From: Bursaphelenchus xylophilus
Lineage: Eukaryota; Nematoda; Chromadorea; Rhabditida; Aphelenchoididae
Assembly (NCBI GenBank): GCA_904066235.2
Contig: CAJFCV020000006.1
Location: 3,348,001-3,412,000, forward strand
Direction: 5' to 3'
DNA length: 64,000 nt
Each line of letters starts with the position of its first letter. The stretch's first letter is position 1. Both the position numbers and the translations under genes were made by a program. Below the pieces are notes generated by a model. The model did not search any database. It was not told the DNA's origin and saw nothing but the letters and a program-made list of their open reading frames with translations. Below are positions 18,311 through 29,707 of this stretch, in pieces.

Positions 18311-21165
18311 TTAATATCGGGAGAAGGAAGATCGTGTACCGTTCCCGCTGCTACTCGTAGTCAAACTATGGGTTCTACTCTTCGGTTTTTTGATCCATCG
18401 ACAAACTGCGTTTCGGTATGGTGCGATGACAACAATCGTCAACAGTCCGTTGAGGAATGGGATCCAGCTGTAGCAGAGGACGCATAGAGCCGCCAGCGAC
18501 CCCAAGTTGAGGTTGAAGAATTGGCCGAGGACCAGGCCTAAGGTTGGGCCGACCGCGGTGAGCAGGGGGATTAGACCCTAAAATGGGAAACTTGACTTGT
18601 AAAATATGTGGAATCTTTCGGTTCTGATATGCATTTTTGGCCAATGTGTTCTAAACATTACCTGAAAATGCAAGTGAGCAACTCGGAAGACTTACGCAGC
18701 TTGCATCTTTAGGACAGTCCTGGTACGAGCTGCACCTGCGCACATTTTCCGAGCTGCTCCATAGCATTTTCAGCTAATTTTCGGTTATTTCATCGGGGCG
18801 TCGCGACACTTGCGGGCAACCAGTTTGCGGGCAAACTTTTTGCGGGCAACCACTTTGCGGGAAAAAGTTGGGGGGTCACATTTGCGGGCACCTGGAACAT
18901 TTGTGGGCAGATGAGACACTTGCGGGCAGCCGACATTTGCGGGCAACATGAAAAAACAATCACACAGACTGTATAGGAACTTTTGGAACTGTTGCCCGCA
19001 AATGTCGGCTTCCCGCAAGTATTGCCTGCCCGCAAATGTCGGAAAACTGACATTTGCCAAAATATCGAAGTCATTTTTCCACCTCCACCTTGTAATCTTC
19101 AAGTGCCGGTTGCCCGCAAATGTCGGCATATTTCCAAAATATAATATCATAGTAATTTTTCCACGTAAACCATGTTACCCTCACAATCAGGTGTCGGTTG
19201 CCCGCAAATGTCGGCTGCCCGCAAATCTTCCAGGCTGTCCGCAACTGTCGACCCTGCCCGCAAATGTCCCAGGCTGCCCGCAAATGCCGGTGCTGGCCGC
19301 AAATGTCGGCTGCCCGCAAAGTGGCTGCCCGCAAAAAAATTGCCCGCAAATTGGTTGCCCGCAAAGTGGTTGCCCGCAAGTGTGCGCCCGCCTTCATCGG
19401 CCCTAGATCGGAGTAAAATGCGAAAGACTGTTTACGATTTCCGGAGTGAGCCTACCTGGCAAAATAAATACATCGAAAGCTGTGATTGTATTCGCTTTGT
19501 TTTCGTCGACACGACTCTTGATTTGTCATGAAGCGTCGCCAAAGTCTGTGTTCCATAGTAAAATGCGATTAAATAAACGGACGTGATGAAAATGGCGCAG
19601 TAGAGGAAATAAAGCTTTTGATAAGGTGATCTCTGCAAATGTCTTATTGTTTTTTTAATTAAAAAGAAACGTATCCGAAGTACGTCTTTGCGAGAGTGCT
19701 TACAATATCGGCAACCAGCAGTACGGTTGGTGTATCGTTTTTATACCACAAACTCGAGTAGTCAAACTCGGGCCGTAGAAGTTCGGAGGTATTGAACGCG
19801 GTATACATGAGCACAGTTAGTGGGACGATGCCAACGATTGAAAGGGAAAACAAACCGGTAGTTTGCAGAATAGACAATGTACTTCCTCTAAAACGTTTTG
19901 TAAATTAGAGTGCACCTCGAAAAAATCTGTAAAAAAAAGTGAAGATTAGGTTGGCAACTAACAGGGGAAGTACTCCACGTGCGACGCTCAGACTTTGATG
20001 AAACTTGGCGCAAATTTAAAGTAATTTGTTCTAAGGTATATGCCAGAATCCTAGCTTGCGTTTTGCAGAAACAACCGAGATTTTTAGATCGAAAGTCGGC
20101 CAAAAATTTAGGAATTTTTGCCGAATTTTGGCACGAAAAGATTCATGCCCATTTCTACCGTTAAGTTTCTACAAAAAATCAAATTTTTCCGCACGAAAAT
20201 GCCAAAGTTATGGCCAAAAAGCGTTTTTCTCAAAACGCTTTCGACCGCTCTCCACGTTTAGCGTGCTCTCTCGGCGGCAAAAATCGTTCGATATTTCGGC
20301 GGGACTTGTGTGCAAACTTTAAAGAAAATCTGAGCGTCGCACTTGGAGTACCCTGTCAGTTATTCCGTTTTTTTCTTGAATCTTCCGGGTTTTACAGGAA
20401 GGTTCTAGAATGTCATATAGTATGGTATATATAGGAACGCTCGAGTACTGTACAGCTAAGTTGTTTCAAGTTTGTAAGAACTGTGGATATGGAACCTTCG
20501 CACCGTCGGACTTCCATTTATTCCGCCCACCATCTTGATGGAAAAAAGGGGTACGTCGTAGATAACGACGGTAATTATTATGATTCTTGATTGTAAAGCT
20601 TGAAATTATTATTAAAAAACAAAAAATAAAAAAAATTTGGATAACTTAGTAGCCAACCTAATATCTTTTGGTTTTGTCATCGGAAAGGATTACTAAATAG
20701 CCCGCGTGCAGGCCACTTTGTAAAAATGTTTATTAAAAAACATTTGTTGAGATACCAAAAGTATACCTTTTCAGAGCATGAAAGCGAAAGTAAGCTTGTA
20801 CGGGAATTGACGACTGCACAAAGCAGAACCCGGCCACCGATAAAACAGTCAACAGAATTTGGTTACTCCGGCTCAAATTTCGGCCCGGTCCCTCCAGCGC
20901 GCACAGGAATACGCCATCTTCCAGTCGGGCCTTCTAAACGTGTTTTCGATTGAATTTTATCAGCCATTTCGCTCACAATTTGGCCAATCGCATCTACTGT
21001 CATGAATAAGAGATCGGCGACAGCGCAAGGCAACAGCATCTTTGAGTAGGGCTTGAAAGTCAAGGTGGTTTGGGTTACAATGAGAAGGATTAAAAGTGGT
21101 AAAGTTGCAAAGCCAAGCAGCAAGGCAATTAGGTAGTTCCAGTGAACAATTGTTGAAATCTCCAT
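18311..21165 (-). CDS. Chemoreceptor gene D, introns expanded by transposons
   Basis: Exons 21165-20977, 20933-20767, 19887-19704, 19632-19456 and 18577-18311: 984 nt, 327 aa, in frame. Short N-terminus starting MEISTIVHWNYL. Exon 2 has LEDGVFLCALEGPG and ends YFRFHALKR. Exon 3 has DYSSLWYKND. Exon 4 has KTKRIQSQLSMYLF. Exon 5 has WIPFLNGLLTI and APYRNAV, then a Ser/Thr-rich tail. It groups with B and C by its short exon 1 and EGPG loop. Intron 1 is 43 nt. Intron 2 (879 bp) and intron 4 (878 bp) are swollen by insertions (19946-20661 and 18797-19400). A TTCCAG 8 nt upstream of the ATG (21174-21175) is a possible trans-splice site. Confidence 0.87.
18797..19400. mobile_element. Foldback element built from TGCGGGCA / TGCCCGCA repeats
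   Basis: The left part (about 18797-18955) has about eight TTGCGGGCA units. The right part (about 18990-19390) has about sixteen TGCCCGCAA units in opposite orientation, often followed by ATGTCGGC. The outer ends pair: left GACACTTGCGGGCAACCA, right TGGTTGCCCGCAAGTGTG, about 160 bp of imperfect inverted repeat. It lies inside intron 4 of gene D and no other receptor has it. There is no coding capacity. It looks like a foldback-type transposon whose arms have expanded by short repeats; the family is unknown. Confidence 0.7.
19946..20661. mobile_element. Mariner-type non-autonomous element with nested R1 palindrome, intron 2 of gene D
   Basis: Left end TTAGGTTGGCAACTAA and right end TTAGTAGCCAACCTAA followed by TA match mariner-type termini (TTAGGTTGGC). 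The left TA has become GA. Inside (about 19961-20362) lies an R1 palindrome: left CTCCACGTGCGACGCTCAGA and right CTGAGCGTCGCACTTGGAG. There is no transposase frame. Confidence 0.6.
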
Positions 21166-22204
21166 AGCTAAAGCTGGAATTCAAAGAAAAAGATAATTAT
21201 TACTTTTTTTAAAGACGTTGCAGAAATACATCAGAATCACAAAAAATAGCAACGCCTTATAAAAACGAGCCTACAAAATCGATAGCCAAAGGTTGGTCTG
21301 TCAGAGAACATCTTCTAGCGCTACGCCTTTGGTATCTAGTAAAGTCGCTGGAGGCCAAAACGCCAAAAATTTTACATAATAAGAAGCTTTTGTTTTTTAC
21401 AGTGTATGTCGCTGAAATCACCCCCAGCGACTTTGAGAACGGACAAGTATTATTGTATGACTAGCCTGCCTTTTGCGTGTTGGGCTTGAATATTTATGGC
21501 GACAAGCCCAATGATTGTAGACTTGCGAGCATTCTGATGTACTTACGCAGAACTACAGACACATTCTTGCAAGAAAAACGACAACATTAATCTAAATATG
21601 TCTGTAGTGTCAGTACTTTACAGGGTACACAAATAAATGCAACGATATTGAATCCGCACTCGTGCCTACATAAAGGAAAGTGATTATCACAACGTCGCTA
21701 TCCCGATGTCGCTGACATATCAAGCGATTCGATTTCGTCGCGACCAAATATTATTTATTATTTCCTTATTTGTGTGTGGCTTAAGAGTTCTCACAATCGA
21801 AGATCCTCGGTTCCTCGTAAACATCAGACACGGGTCGCCTAACACGCTGCACAAGACATCACGAACTCCGACAATATGAGCAGCCTCGTTTATCCGCAGA
21901 ATATCACAAGCATAAGGTAGCCGAGCAGATGGAATATGTACATACACACAGTAGATTTCAATATCTTCTGAAGCGAGTAGCCGCTCACTCCATTGCTTCT
22001 TCCCCAATCATCCACACGTCCTGACAACCAACCTCTTGCTCATTCTACGACTTCCGAAACTGATCTTCCTTCCTTCCCAAATCCACTTGTCGGTTGTTTA
22101 CGACGGAGTCGTAATAATGAATGTCCTTTCGAGTGTCGTGGTGGGCCGTATCTGCCGCTTGAATTGCGGCGGCCATAGCCTCATTCTCATCTTGTTCAAC
22201 CTCG
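21166..22204. other. Intergenic between receptors E and D, no gene
   Basis: About 1.04 kb. A short piece near 21400-21450 (TACAGTGTATGTCGCTGAAATCAC) resembles 24175-24205. Nothing else was recognised. Confidence 0.5.
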
Positions 22205-23688
22205 TTATTGCGAAGTACTGACGGTGACCTTGCTTTGTGGGAAGACGCATGCCAATGTTTTCCTGGCCGCCTTACGATACGGCGCGATAACAATCATTGT
22301 AAGCAAAGGGTTGATGATTGGAATCCAACTCAACGCCACCATGCAAAACGTTGGCGTCAGCCCTGCGTCCAGCCGAAAAAATCCGGCAAATATGATAACC
22401 GAAACTGGAATCACAGAGGTCAGAAGTTGAATTGTAGTCTGAAATTCGCAGAAATACCGAGGTAAATTTGTTGTAGGATACCTGTAATAAAAGATACCGC
22501 GACAACTGGACCTGAAGATGCTTCGTTCTTCTACTGCTGGTATTTTGCACGATCCGCAGGTTTTTCTGCCCCTTAAATCCTATGAATAAAGTCAACGAGT
22601 AACAGATGAAAGCGCACAGAACACTGTAGATGAAGAAAGAGCAGTGCCAGAAACCGCGCTGCAAAAATTGAAACATTGAGTGCCAAATTATGCTTACAAT
22701 ATCGCCAATGACTAAAATTGGGAGAGGGTACTGGTTGAACCATAATGAGCCGTAGTTCAATTCAGGCCGGACTGCTGGAGAATTGCTGTAGCCAAGAAAG
22801 GAAGTGAGAAAAACCGGCAAAATTACTATTATTGAGACCAGAAAGAGCAGCAGGGTCTTCCAAGGACCAAGGATTTTGGATCTGGAAGTATCGTGTATCA
22901 GGTATTACACATGAAACTATTGAGTATATGGTATTAGGTTGATGCATAATTATCCGGCGTTTATACTGGCGCGTTTTTTGTTAATGAAAATAGGCGTTTT
23001 GTTAATTTTTTTTTCATAAAAGTAATCTTCTCTGTATGTTAATAATGGGTCCCTCACAAACGCTCCGATAACAACAAAGCCGATCGTTTGAAAAAACGCC
23101 GGATAATTATGCATCAACCTAATATTATAGTTTTGAATTTGTGACAAAAAGAATCGCTAAGATGGGCGACTCACCTTGTCAGCGCATAATACCGAAAATA
23201 AGTCTGAGCTGGAAGCAGCGTGTTTACCAGACAAATTGCAGTCACATACACCGCAGTGATTGTCACTTGGAAGTCACGGCTGAAGTATCCAGCAGGTCCA
23301 TCCAGTCGCATCAAGAAAACTCCATCGATTTGTCTGGCCTTCTAAAAAATCGACCAAAAAAATCAATTCCACTTACGAATTGACAAAAATTCTCGATGAT
23401 CCAATACGTAACGTCACTCACTGCGCAACACAAAATAATCTTTTTGTACGGAACCAGACTTTCGATTGTATGGAATACGACAAGATACAGCAGATACAGG
23501 CTGAATATACCTCCACAAACAGTGGAGATTCCATAATTTACCTTGAGGTAGGGCGACAGCCATTCTAGTTCATCGTAAGGCTCGGGTTTTACGCATCCAT
23601 CATCATCCAGAATATCCCAAGCAAACGGGTTTTGTGGCCATGGTGCTAGATGAACCTCTACGGCAGACGAAGTTGAGTTACAACTCAT
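22205..23688 (-). CDS. Chemoreceptor gene E
   Basis: Exons 23688-23377, 23341-23175, 22881-22698, 22658-22482 and 22438-22205: 1074 nt, 357 aa, in frame, with exon lengths identical to gene H. Starts MSCNSTSSAVEVHLAPW, then QNPFAWD; TM1-2 with PYKKIILCCAVSDV; exon 2 with RQIDGVFLMRLDGPAGYF ending RYYALTR; exon 3 with NYGSLWFNQYPLP; exon 4 with RRTKHLQVQLSRYLLLQ; exon 5 with LSWIPIINPLLTMIVIAPYR. Introns 1, 3 and 4 are 35, 39 and 43 nt. Intron 2 holds a mariner MITE. Closest paralogue is H. Confidence 0.9.
22934..23122. mobile_element. Mariner-type MITE (189 bp) in intron 2 of gene E
   Basis: Perfect ends TTAGGTTGATGCATAATTAT and its inverse, TIR about 28 bp through CCGGCGTTT, flanked by TA on both sides (22932-22933 and 23123-23124). 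It is too short to code. Gene H has a different insertion in the homologous intron. Confidence 0.85.
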
Positions 23689-24598
23689 ACACGTAGCAAA
23701 ATTTACAGCAATGTGCTCGTTAGCAAAATCCAGTCCTCACACGAGTATACCGACTACAATTCAAGTCATTCAAAACTCTTTGCGAAATGTAGTTAGCACT
23801 AAGTTTTACTGTGTTCGAATTGAAAACATGGCCTTTAGAACCGACCGAAGACAAGGAAATGGCCTACAAACACGAAAAATATAAAAAGCAGGTGCTGACA
23901 AATGTGTCAGTGGTTGTTCATGCGCTAATTTCATTTTGTATTCCGCTTCCAAAGAGTGTACAAAACAAGCAACAGGTTCTTGGGGTTTGTTTGGACTTTT
24001 CTGCTAAATAAATCAACAAAACCACCTGTTCCTGAGTTTGCAACGCGTGGGAGAAATGGGGGTCCAATAGACCAAAAAACACGGCGGAGAAATATAATCG
24101 GCATGGGGCTAGTTCGTTCGCAAAGTTCTGCACTATGCAAGTAATTGCATAGTGCAGAGTGAAATTTTGTTTTCTCACAGTGCATGTCGCCAAAATCACT
24201 AATTTCCGAGCGTGCTATTGTACAGTAAACCCTTAATAAACCACTTGAGCTTGTCAGGGAAGTGTTTGAGGTGCAACGCTAAGATTTCTTTAAATTTTTC
24301 GCACAGTTACCGCATAGACCACACATCGAAAAGATTTAGCCTGTGTTTTTTGTAGGCAGGCCAGACATTCAAAAATTTTTGCTGGCGAGAAGGTAGTGTG
24401 GTCAGAGATAAGAACACCTTTGCCGGTTTAGCAAAGAAAAAAATTATTTTTTGTGATGATATTACAGTCTATAAGCTCTGGGTCGTTTTGGAAAAGCACA
24501 AGCTAGGAATCTCACATATTTCTTACGATTAGAACGAGTTATTATAAATTTTTGCCAAACTTCATCTAAATTTCGAGTGCTTCAACCCCCTCTGGGAT
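23689..24598. other. Intergenic downstream of receptor F, no gene
   Basis: From about 24395 (GTGTGGTCAGAGATAAGAAC) it matches 29436 onward downstream of receptor G, in the same orientation, so this is the left end of the F/G duplication unit. An R1-like end lies near 24255. A perfect hairpin is at 24127-24158. Confidence 0.55.
24127..24158. repeat. Perfect 14-bp-stem hairpin
   Basis: TCTGCACTATGCAA, GTAA loop, TTGCATAGTGCAGA. Isolated, with no T-run and no gene context. Its role is unknown. Confidence 0.6.
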
Positions 24599-26247
24599 CT
24601 GTCCGACTAACAGAGCGTACGTTTTTTCCGTACGCTTTTGGTCAGAGTAGCGAAAAGATTTCGAATTAGCGAGAGAGTCCGAGAGAAACCGCTCTTGTTG
24701 ATCCGAAACCTAGAGTAGGTCTCAAAGTTAGAGTCATAACTTTTGAGCCGGTGGTCGTAAGTTGATGAAACTTACAGGGCTTATGGAGTACACAATTAGT
24801 TTTGCAAGAGTATGAAAATCGTCCTCAAATGTTACAGTATACCAAAACCCGCCTAGATTTTACCCAACTTATAAACAAAGTCAGAAATCAACAAACAAGT
24901 GAGTACCTTAATGGTCAACTTGTATTAAAACAGGACCGCTATCGCCTGAGGCGACAGAGGTTCGAAACACCTTTCTGTAAAACCAATATAGGACAAAAAA
25001 ACATTTAAATTTCGTGCCAGTACTGTGTCTAACCAATCCTAACCGATTCACCACCGAACCGGACGATCATGGCGCACAGGCAATTTGTCTAGCGCAATAA
25101 AGTTGAAAGTTGAAAGTTGAAGTTGAAAGTTTACTCCAAAAACACAAAAAATCCGTATTGTTTCAAAGTTGGGCTTATAAGTCAGCTAGAAGTTCAGCTA
25201 GAATGCTAAAATTAAAAACGGCAGTTCTTGACACAATTGTCGTCATTATTTTGGGAAGATGGCAAAAAAAATTGGCCAATAACGTGCACAGTAAGCCCAA
25301 AAACTTTATTGTGCACCCCATTTCCGATCATTTCGCGCGCTTTTCTTTTCGCTTTTTTCGATGAAAATGGAGGATCGATTATCCTCGATGGGGCTTTACA
25401 GTTGGGCCTGTAACTTTGTAGTCGTTGACTGCAGATTGATGAAATTTTATCAACTTATAGAGTGGACATTTAGCTTTACAGAAATATAAAAATTGTTATT
25501 TAATGTTACAGTATAGCCAAATCCGCCTTGATTTTCCTGAAAAAACACAAAAAATCCAAAAGTTTTTAAAGTTGGGTTTATAAGTCAGCTGAAAATTGAG
25601 CTAGAATTCTGAAATTAACGCAAAGTGTTCTGCGCAGTAGCGCCTTGGATAATTTGAAAAGACGGCGTAATTTTTTGACGTGTACCGGATACTGTAAGAG
25701 CGGAAATCTTTTTGGGGGCGCCTTTTCTCGAACTTTTCTGTCCACAAAAGCGAAGGAAGAAGGGAGAGATACGGTAGAAAATGTGTGCATAAAAAGATTT
25801 CCGAGGTTACAGTATCCGCTACGTGTCGAAATGTTATACCCTCTTTCTAAATTATGAAAGGTGGTACTTCATAGGACACCCAGCTTTAATTTGAGCATTC
25901 TAGCTTACAGCTGATCTATGAGCCCAACTTTAGAAATTGCGGATTTTTTTGTCTTTTCATGCGGATTTCTTATGTTTTTGCAGTAAAATCAAGGCGGGTT
26001 TGGGTATACTGTAATATTTAATGACGATTTTTATACTCAAACAAAGCTAATTGTGTGCTCTATAAGCCCTGTAAGTTTTATCAACTTGCGACCACCGGCT
26101 CAACAGTTATGGCTCCAAATTTGGGTCCTACTCCAGGTTTTGGATCAAGAGTAACGGCTTTTCTCGGACTCTCTCGCTAATGCGAGATCTTTTCGCTTCT
26201 CTGACCAAAAGCGTGCGGAAAAAACGTACGCTCTGTTAGTCGGACAG
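24599..26247. mobile_element. 1.65-kb long-TIR element beside gene F
   Basis: Begins CTGTCCGACTAACAGAGCGT and ends ACGCTCTGTTAGTCGGACAG. The inverted repeats extend about 270 bp (GTACGCTTTTGGTCAGAG, GAGAGAGTCCGAGA, AGCCGGTGGTCGTAAGTTGA). Internal copies of a second motif (AAAGTTGGGCTTATAAGTCAGCT, near 25160, 25570 and inverted near 25920) suggest subterminal repeats. There is no transposase frame. The G unit lacks it at the equivalent place (about 29660-29675), giving the empty site. Target duplication is unclear. Confidence 0.75.
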
Positions 26248-26290
26248 CTCCCTGGTGCAAAGAAAATAATTGCGTAATGATTTATTGAAT

Positions 26291-27867
26291 TTAACCGTTT
26301 TTTGAATTAACCGGAACAACCGTTGACGGAACAGTGGACAAAATTTTTGCATTATGTAACACATGACATAGCCATCCCTTGAGCACTCGACGATAAGGCA
26401 CAATAGCAGTGATTGTTAGAAGCGAGTTTAGAATGGGGATCCAGCTGGCCAAGGTGACGGAAACAGTTGTCGCAATTCCTCCGTCTATACGAAGTAGTGC
26501 GCTTGCTGCAAGAAGGGAAGCCGGGACAATCGATGTGGTCAGCTGGATCACCACCTAAATAATATGTAGCTTAGAGTCGCAAAGAATATGACAGTCGCTC
26601 GGGTGTGGTACACGAGAAGATACGGCAAGGAGCAGATTGGTTAGTCTGGAGACGAGATCGACCGGTCAAAAAAGAGAGTTTATTCGCCAAAGACAAGAAA
26701 AGAATGAGACAAAAGTGTATTCTCGTGGCTTTCATAGCCAAATCCATTATTCAAATTTGGCACTATCACCAACATGTGGAGACAATTTCACACAAACTAT
26801 TCTTACCTGAAAGAACAGGAACCGAGCCAACTGGGCTTGCAGTACCTTTCTTTGGCGAGTATTTGTCGGCGTAAACGCAGAGTTGTCTCCACGTCCTGTA
26901 GCTGAAGTACACAGTGCCTAGGTAGCCCAACGAAATCAGAAGACTGGCGGTCGCAATAAACGCCCTGTCCCAGGAGGAGCGCTAAAAAATAGACATCACA
27001 TTGACAAATAAAAAATTGATTGCGACAGTTTGATAATTGGAACATTGAAAGCGGCATGTGAGACTTACGGAATCGAGTATGAGTAGTAGTGGTATTGGAT
27101 ATTCCTTGAACCAAACAGTGCCGTAATTGAAGCCGGGCTGGACTTTCGGAGACTCAAAGAAACTGATAGAGAGCAAGGCAAACGGAGCAATGTTCACGAC
27201 AAATGGAAAGGCCAAAATCAAAGTCGTTTTTAACTTGTCGCAAGTCTTCCCTCTATAATGCTGAGATTAAATGTTCAACGCTAAAATTTTGATGAAGCGT
27301 CTTGCGCATGCCCCTCATTAGCTTAGAGCCCAATTTGCACCAAAGTGTTTCCTCACCTGGTCAACGCGTAGTAGCGATAGAACGACTGGGCAGGAAGTGT
27401 CGCATTGGTGAAGCAAACCAAAGTCACGCCCAGCGAGGCGGCTATAAACTGGCCCCAACGAGGCAACAGCTTAGCAGGACCAGCGACTGTCCCCACCAAA
27501 ACGCCGTCGATCGTTCTGACTTTCTACAGAGGCTAAAATAATCTACTTCATCGTTGAAAAGACGTACCAACTGTCCGCAGCTGTCTAACAGCCAAAAGAA
27601 AAAGTCTGACGTGGAACAAACGAGGAGTAGCTTCTTGTAGGGCAATAATGCGCCAGTTGTATGAAACAGAACCATATAGATCATGGAGGGCACCAAAATT
27701 GCCCCAACGCTTATGGTCACGGCATAATGAATGGATGTGTACCAGTTCAGGACCGCCAACTCATCATAGGGAGAGGGTGGAAACATCCCATTCGCATCTG
27801 GAACGTCCCACGCAAAGGGATTGTCAGCAGTCCGAGCTGCATGAAATATGCTGCTTGGAGTTGCCAT
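26291..27867 (-). pseudogene. Chemoreceptor gene F, 2-bp frameshift in exon 4
   Basis: Exons 27867-27568, 27523-27357, 27252-27069, 26981-26807 and 26554-26291. It is a close copy of gene G: exon 5 differs by only a few bases, and exon 1 starts MATPSS with NPFAWDVPD. Exon 4 is 175 nt instead of 177 because two bases are missing near 26846-26850 (plus strand CCTTTCTTTGG versus CCTTCGTCTTTGG in G). This destroys the KTKVLQAQLARFLFFQ segment and the downstream frame, so TM6-7 cannot be made by normal splicing. All other exons are open and the splice sites look good, so the loss is recent. An assembly error at this short run is possible. Confidence 0.8.
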
Positions 27868-28647
27868 CAATAAGGAGGAAACGACAGCGCATAAGAAATG
27901 CAGAAGATGTGAGACAATGCCTTGAAGAAGCAATAATTTTTGAAGATTTTTTTTGCAGAAGACATATTGTATTTTAACACTCATACGCGAAAAATATAAC
28001 AATCCTCCCTCTCAGAATCAATTCAGCATATTTTTAGTTATTGGAGCTGTTTTAACTTGTTTTTAACTTCTTATGTGTATGAAGAAGAACGCTTATATTT
28101 CAATGCTATTCAAGACCTACTACTCGTACTGAGTTATTGCAAAGCCACCGCAAAACCTAGTTTTAACCGGTTCATCAGGCCACGGTTTAATCGCTGAAAA
28201 AAATGGATTCGAGATTTGCGAGGGAGCCTAAGAAATTCTCCAACCTTGGTCCTCGACAGAGTACGCGAAACAAGGACAAGGAAGAAATAAAAAAGGTTTG
28301 GCAATACCTCTATCACACCTTTCGCCCCACTGACTTTCAACACTTATTACTGTCAACTTATAACCTTCCCAAAAAACATCAAAAAACTTAAAAATTGTAT
28401 GGTGTTGCAATACCAACGCCCACTCTGCAATACTTCCAGTCGTGTCAATACGATTTCTCCGCAGCGGATAACCGACAAAATAAAACACTTATTGTCAGAA
28501 ATAGCGACAAATGGAGCCAGATAGCTGGAAATCGTTGCTCGAAAGATTTCCCATCTCACATTGTAATACATACATACAATAGTAATAATTTTTGCAATAG
28601 CCTCCTTCTAGCATTAAAAATCTAGCGTTCTTTGTACTATCCAGGCT
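27868..28647. other. Upstream flank of receptor F, remnant of a duplicated G-H spacer
   Basis: 27980-28640 matches 31470-32150, the spacer between receptors G and H, in the same orientation (for example TTGTATGGTGTTGCAATACC at 28396 and 31913). The match stops just before where a copy of gene H should begin; a collagen fragment follows instead. Confidence 0.65.
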
Positions 28648-29410
28648 GACACGGTCCTTCAAACCACCGGCCTTCAAGGTCTGCGGCATCGGCTTGCGGA
28701 ACTGTTTCCCGCACCAGTGTGCTGGAATATATTTATTATACGAATGAAGGCTTTTTTGCAGGTATGATCCTTTCCTTGTTTCTAATCAAAAAATGGGTTT
28801 TTACTGCGTCCCGATACGAAAGCCCTCGTCTGGCATTCCGTCTTGTTCTCGAAGATTCGACGGAAAAAAATGTTTTTTATTTTTTTTTGTCAGGAAATGA
28901 ATTCCTGCGGGTAATTTTATGCCGTTATTCTGACTCGCTTTTACTATTCGCGATTATGCACGTGTTACTTTCACTAGAGCTCTAAAATTGTAACGAACTT
29001 AGGAACCACAAAATGCAGGTTTTGCATTGTGTTTTTCATTTCTAGATGTGACCGGCTGTTTCCCAAAGGTTATTTCTCGTCTTTTTCAGTCTTATACTTA
29101 CCATAGCGAAACTGTAGCCACTGTAGTACGGCGACATCCGCCTGGACATTCTGGAACGTACGAGTCTTGAGAATGAACAGCAATAATTTGAGTTGGAATT
29201 TCACAAACAGAACAGTGAGAAATATGCGGGCGAATTGACGTTCCGGGAATCTGAAAAGAAATATTTTCTTACTTCCTCCGTTCAAAAAAGTCGGGGACAT
29301 GAACAGTGATATTTCTTACTGGATTCATCATCGCTGTCATAGGTTCACCAGTGGAAACCCAGAAACTGTAGAAGTGGCAAGTCTCCTTCATGTTGCAGGA
29401 AGGAGACTTG
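28648..29410 (-). pseudogene. Decayed 3' fragment of the type IV collagen gene
   Basis: Corresponds in order to the last three exons of the collagen gene at 48160-54650. It reads from the NC1 CNMKETCHF region (near 29390) through the middle NC1 exon (about 29100-29255, TCACAAACAGAACAGTGAG) to the terminal exon (28651-28735, TCAAACCACCGGCCTTCAAG). About 180 bp of the last exon is missing (joined as CTGTTTCCCGCACCAG), and there are many substitutions. It cannot encode a chain. It is older than the left-arm copy. Confidence 0.8.
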
Positions 29411-29707
29411 CTGCTGAGAGGGTACGCAGAAGGCGGAGTGTGGTCAGAGATAAGAACACCTTTACTCCGTACCTACCCTTTCCGGTCTCGCGTGGAAAAA
29501 ACAGTTTTTTTGTGGTAACATTGCAGTCTATAAGCTCTGGGTCGTTTCTTCATTGCACGATCTAGGAATCTTACATATTTCTTCCAATTACTACGAGTTA
29601 TTTTACATTTGTGCCAAATTTCATCAAAATCTGTGCGCCGCACTTCGAGTACTTCCAGACAACAGAATCCGTTGCAAAGAAAATGATTGCGTAATGATTT
29701 ATTGAAT
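29411..29707. other. Downstream flank of receptor G, duplicated with the F flank
   Basis: 29436-29707 matches 24395-24590 plus 26248-26290, interrupted there by the 1.65-kb element. It includes an R1 end (GCGCCGCACTTCGAGTACTTC). Confidence 0.6.

Noticed and set aside
18797..19400. CRISPR-like array of TGCCCGCAA units
   Set aside because: Units are too short, irregularly spaced, inverted between halves and in a eukaryotic intron.
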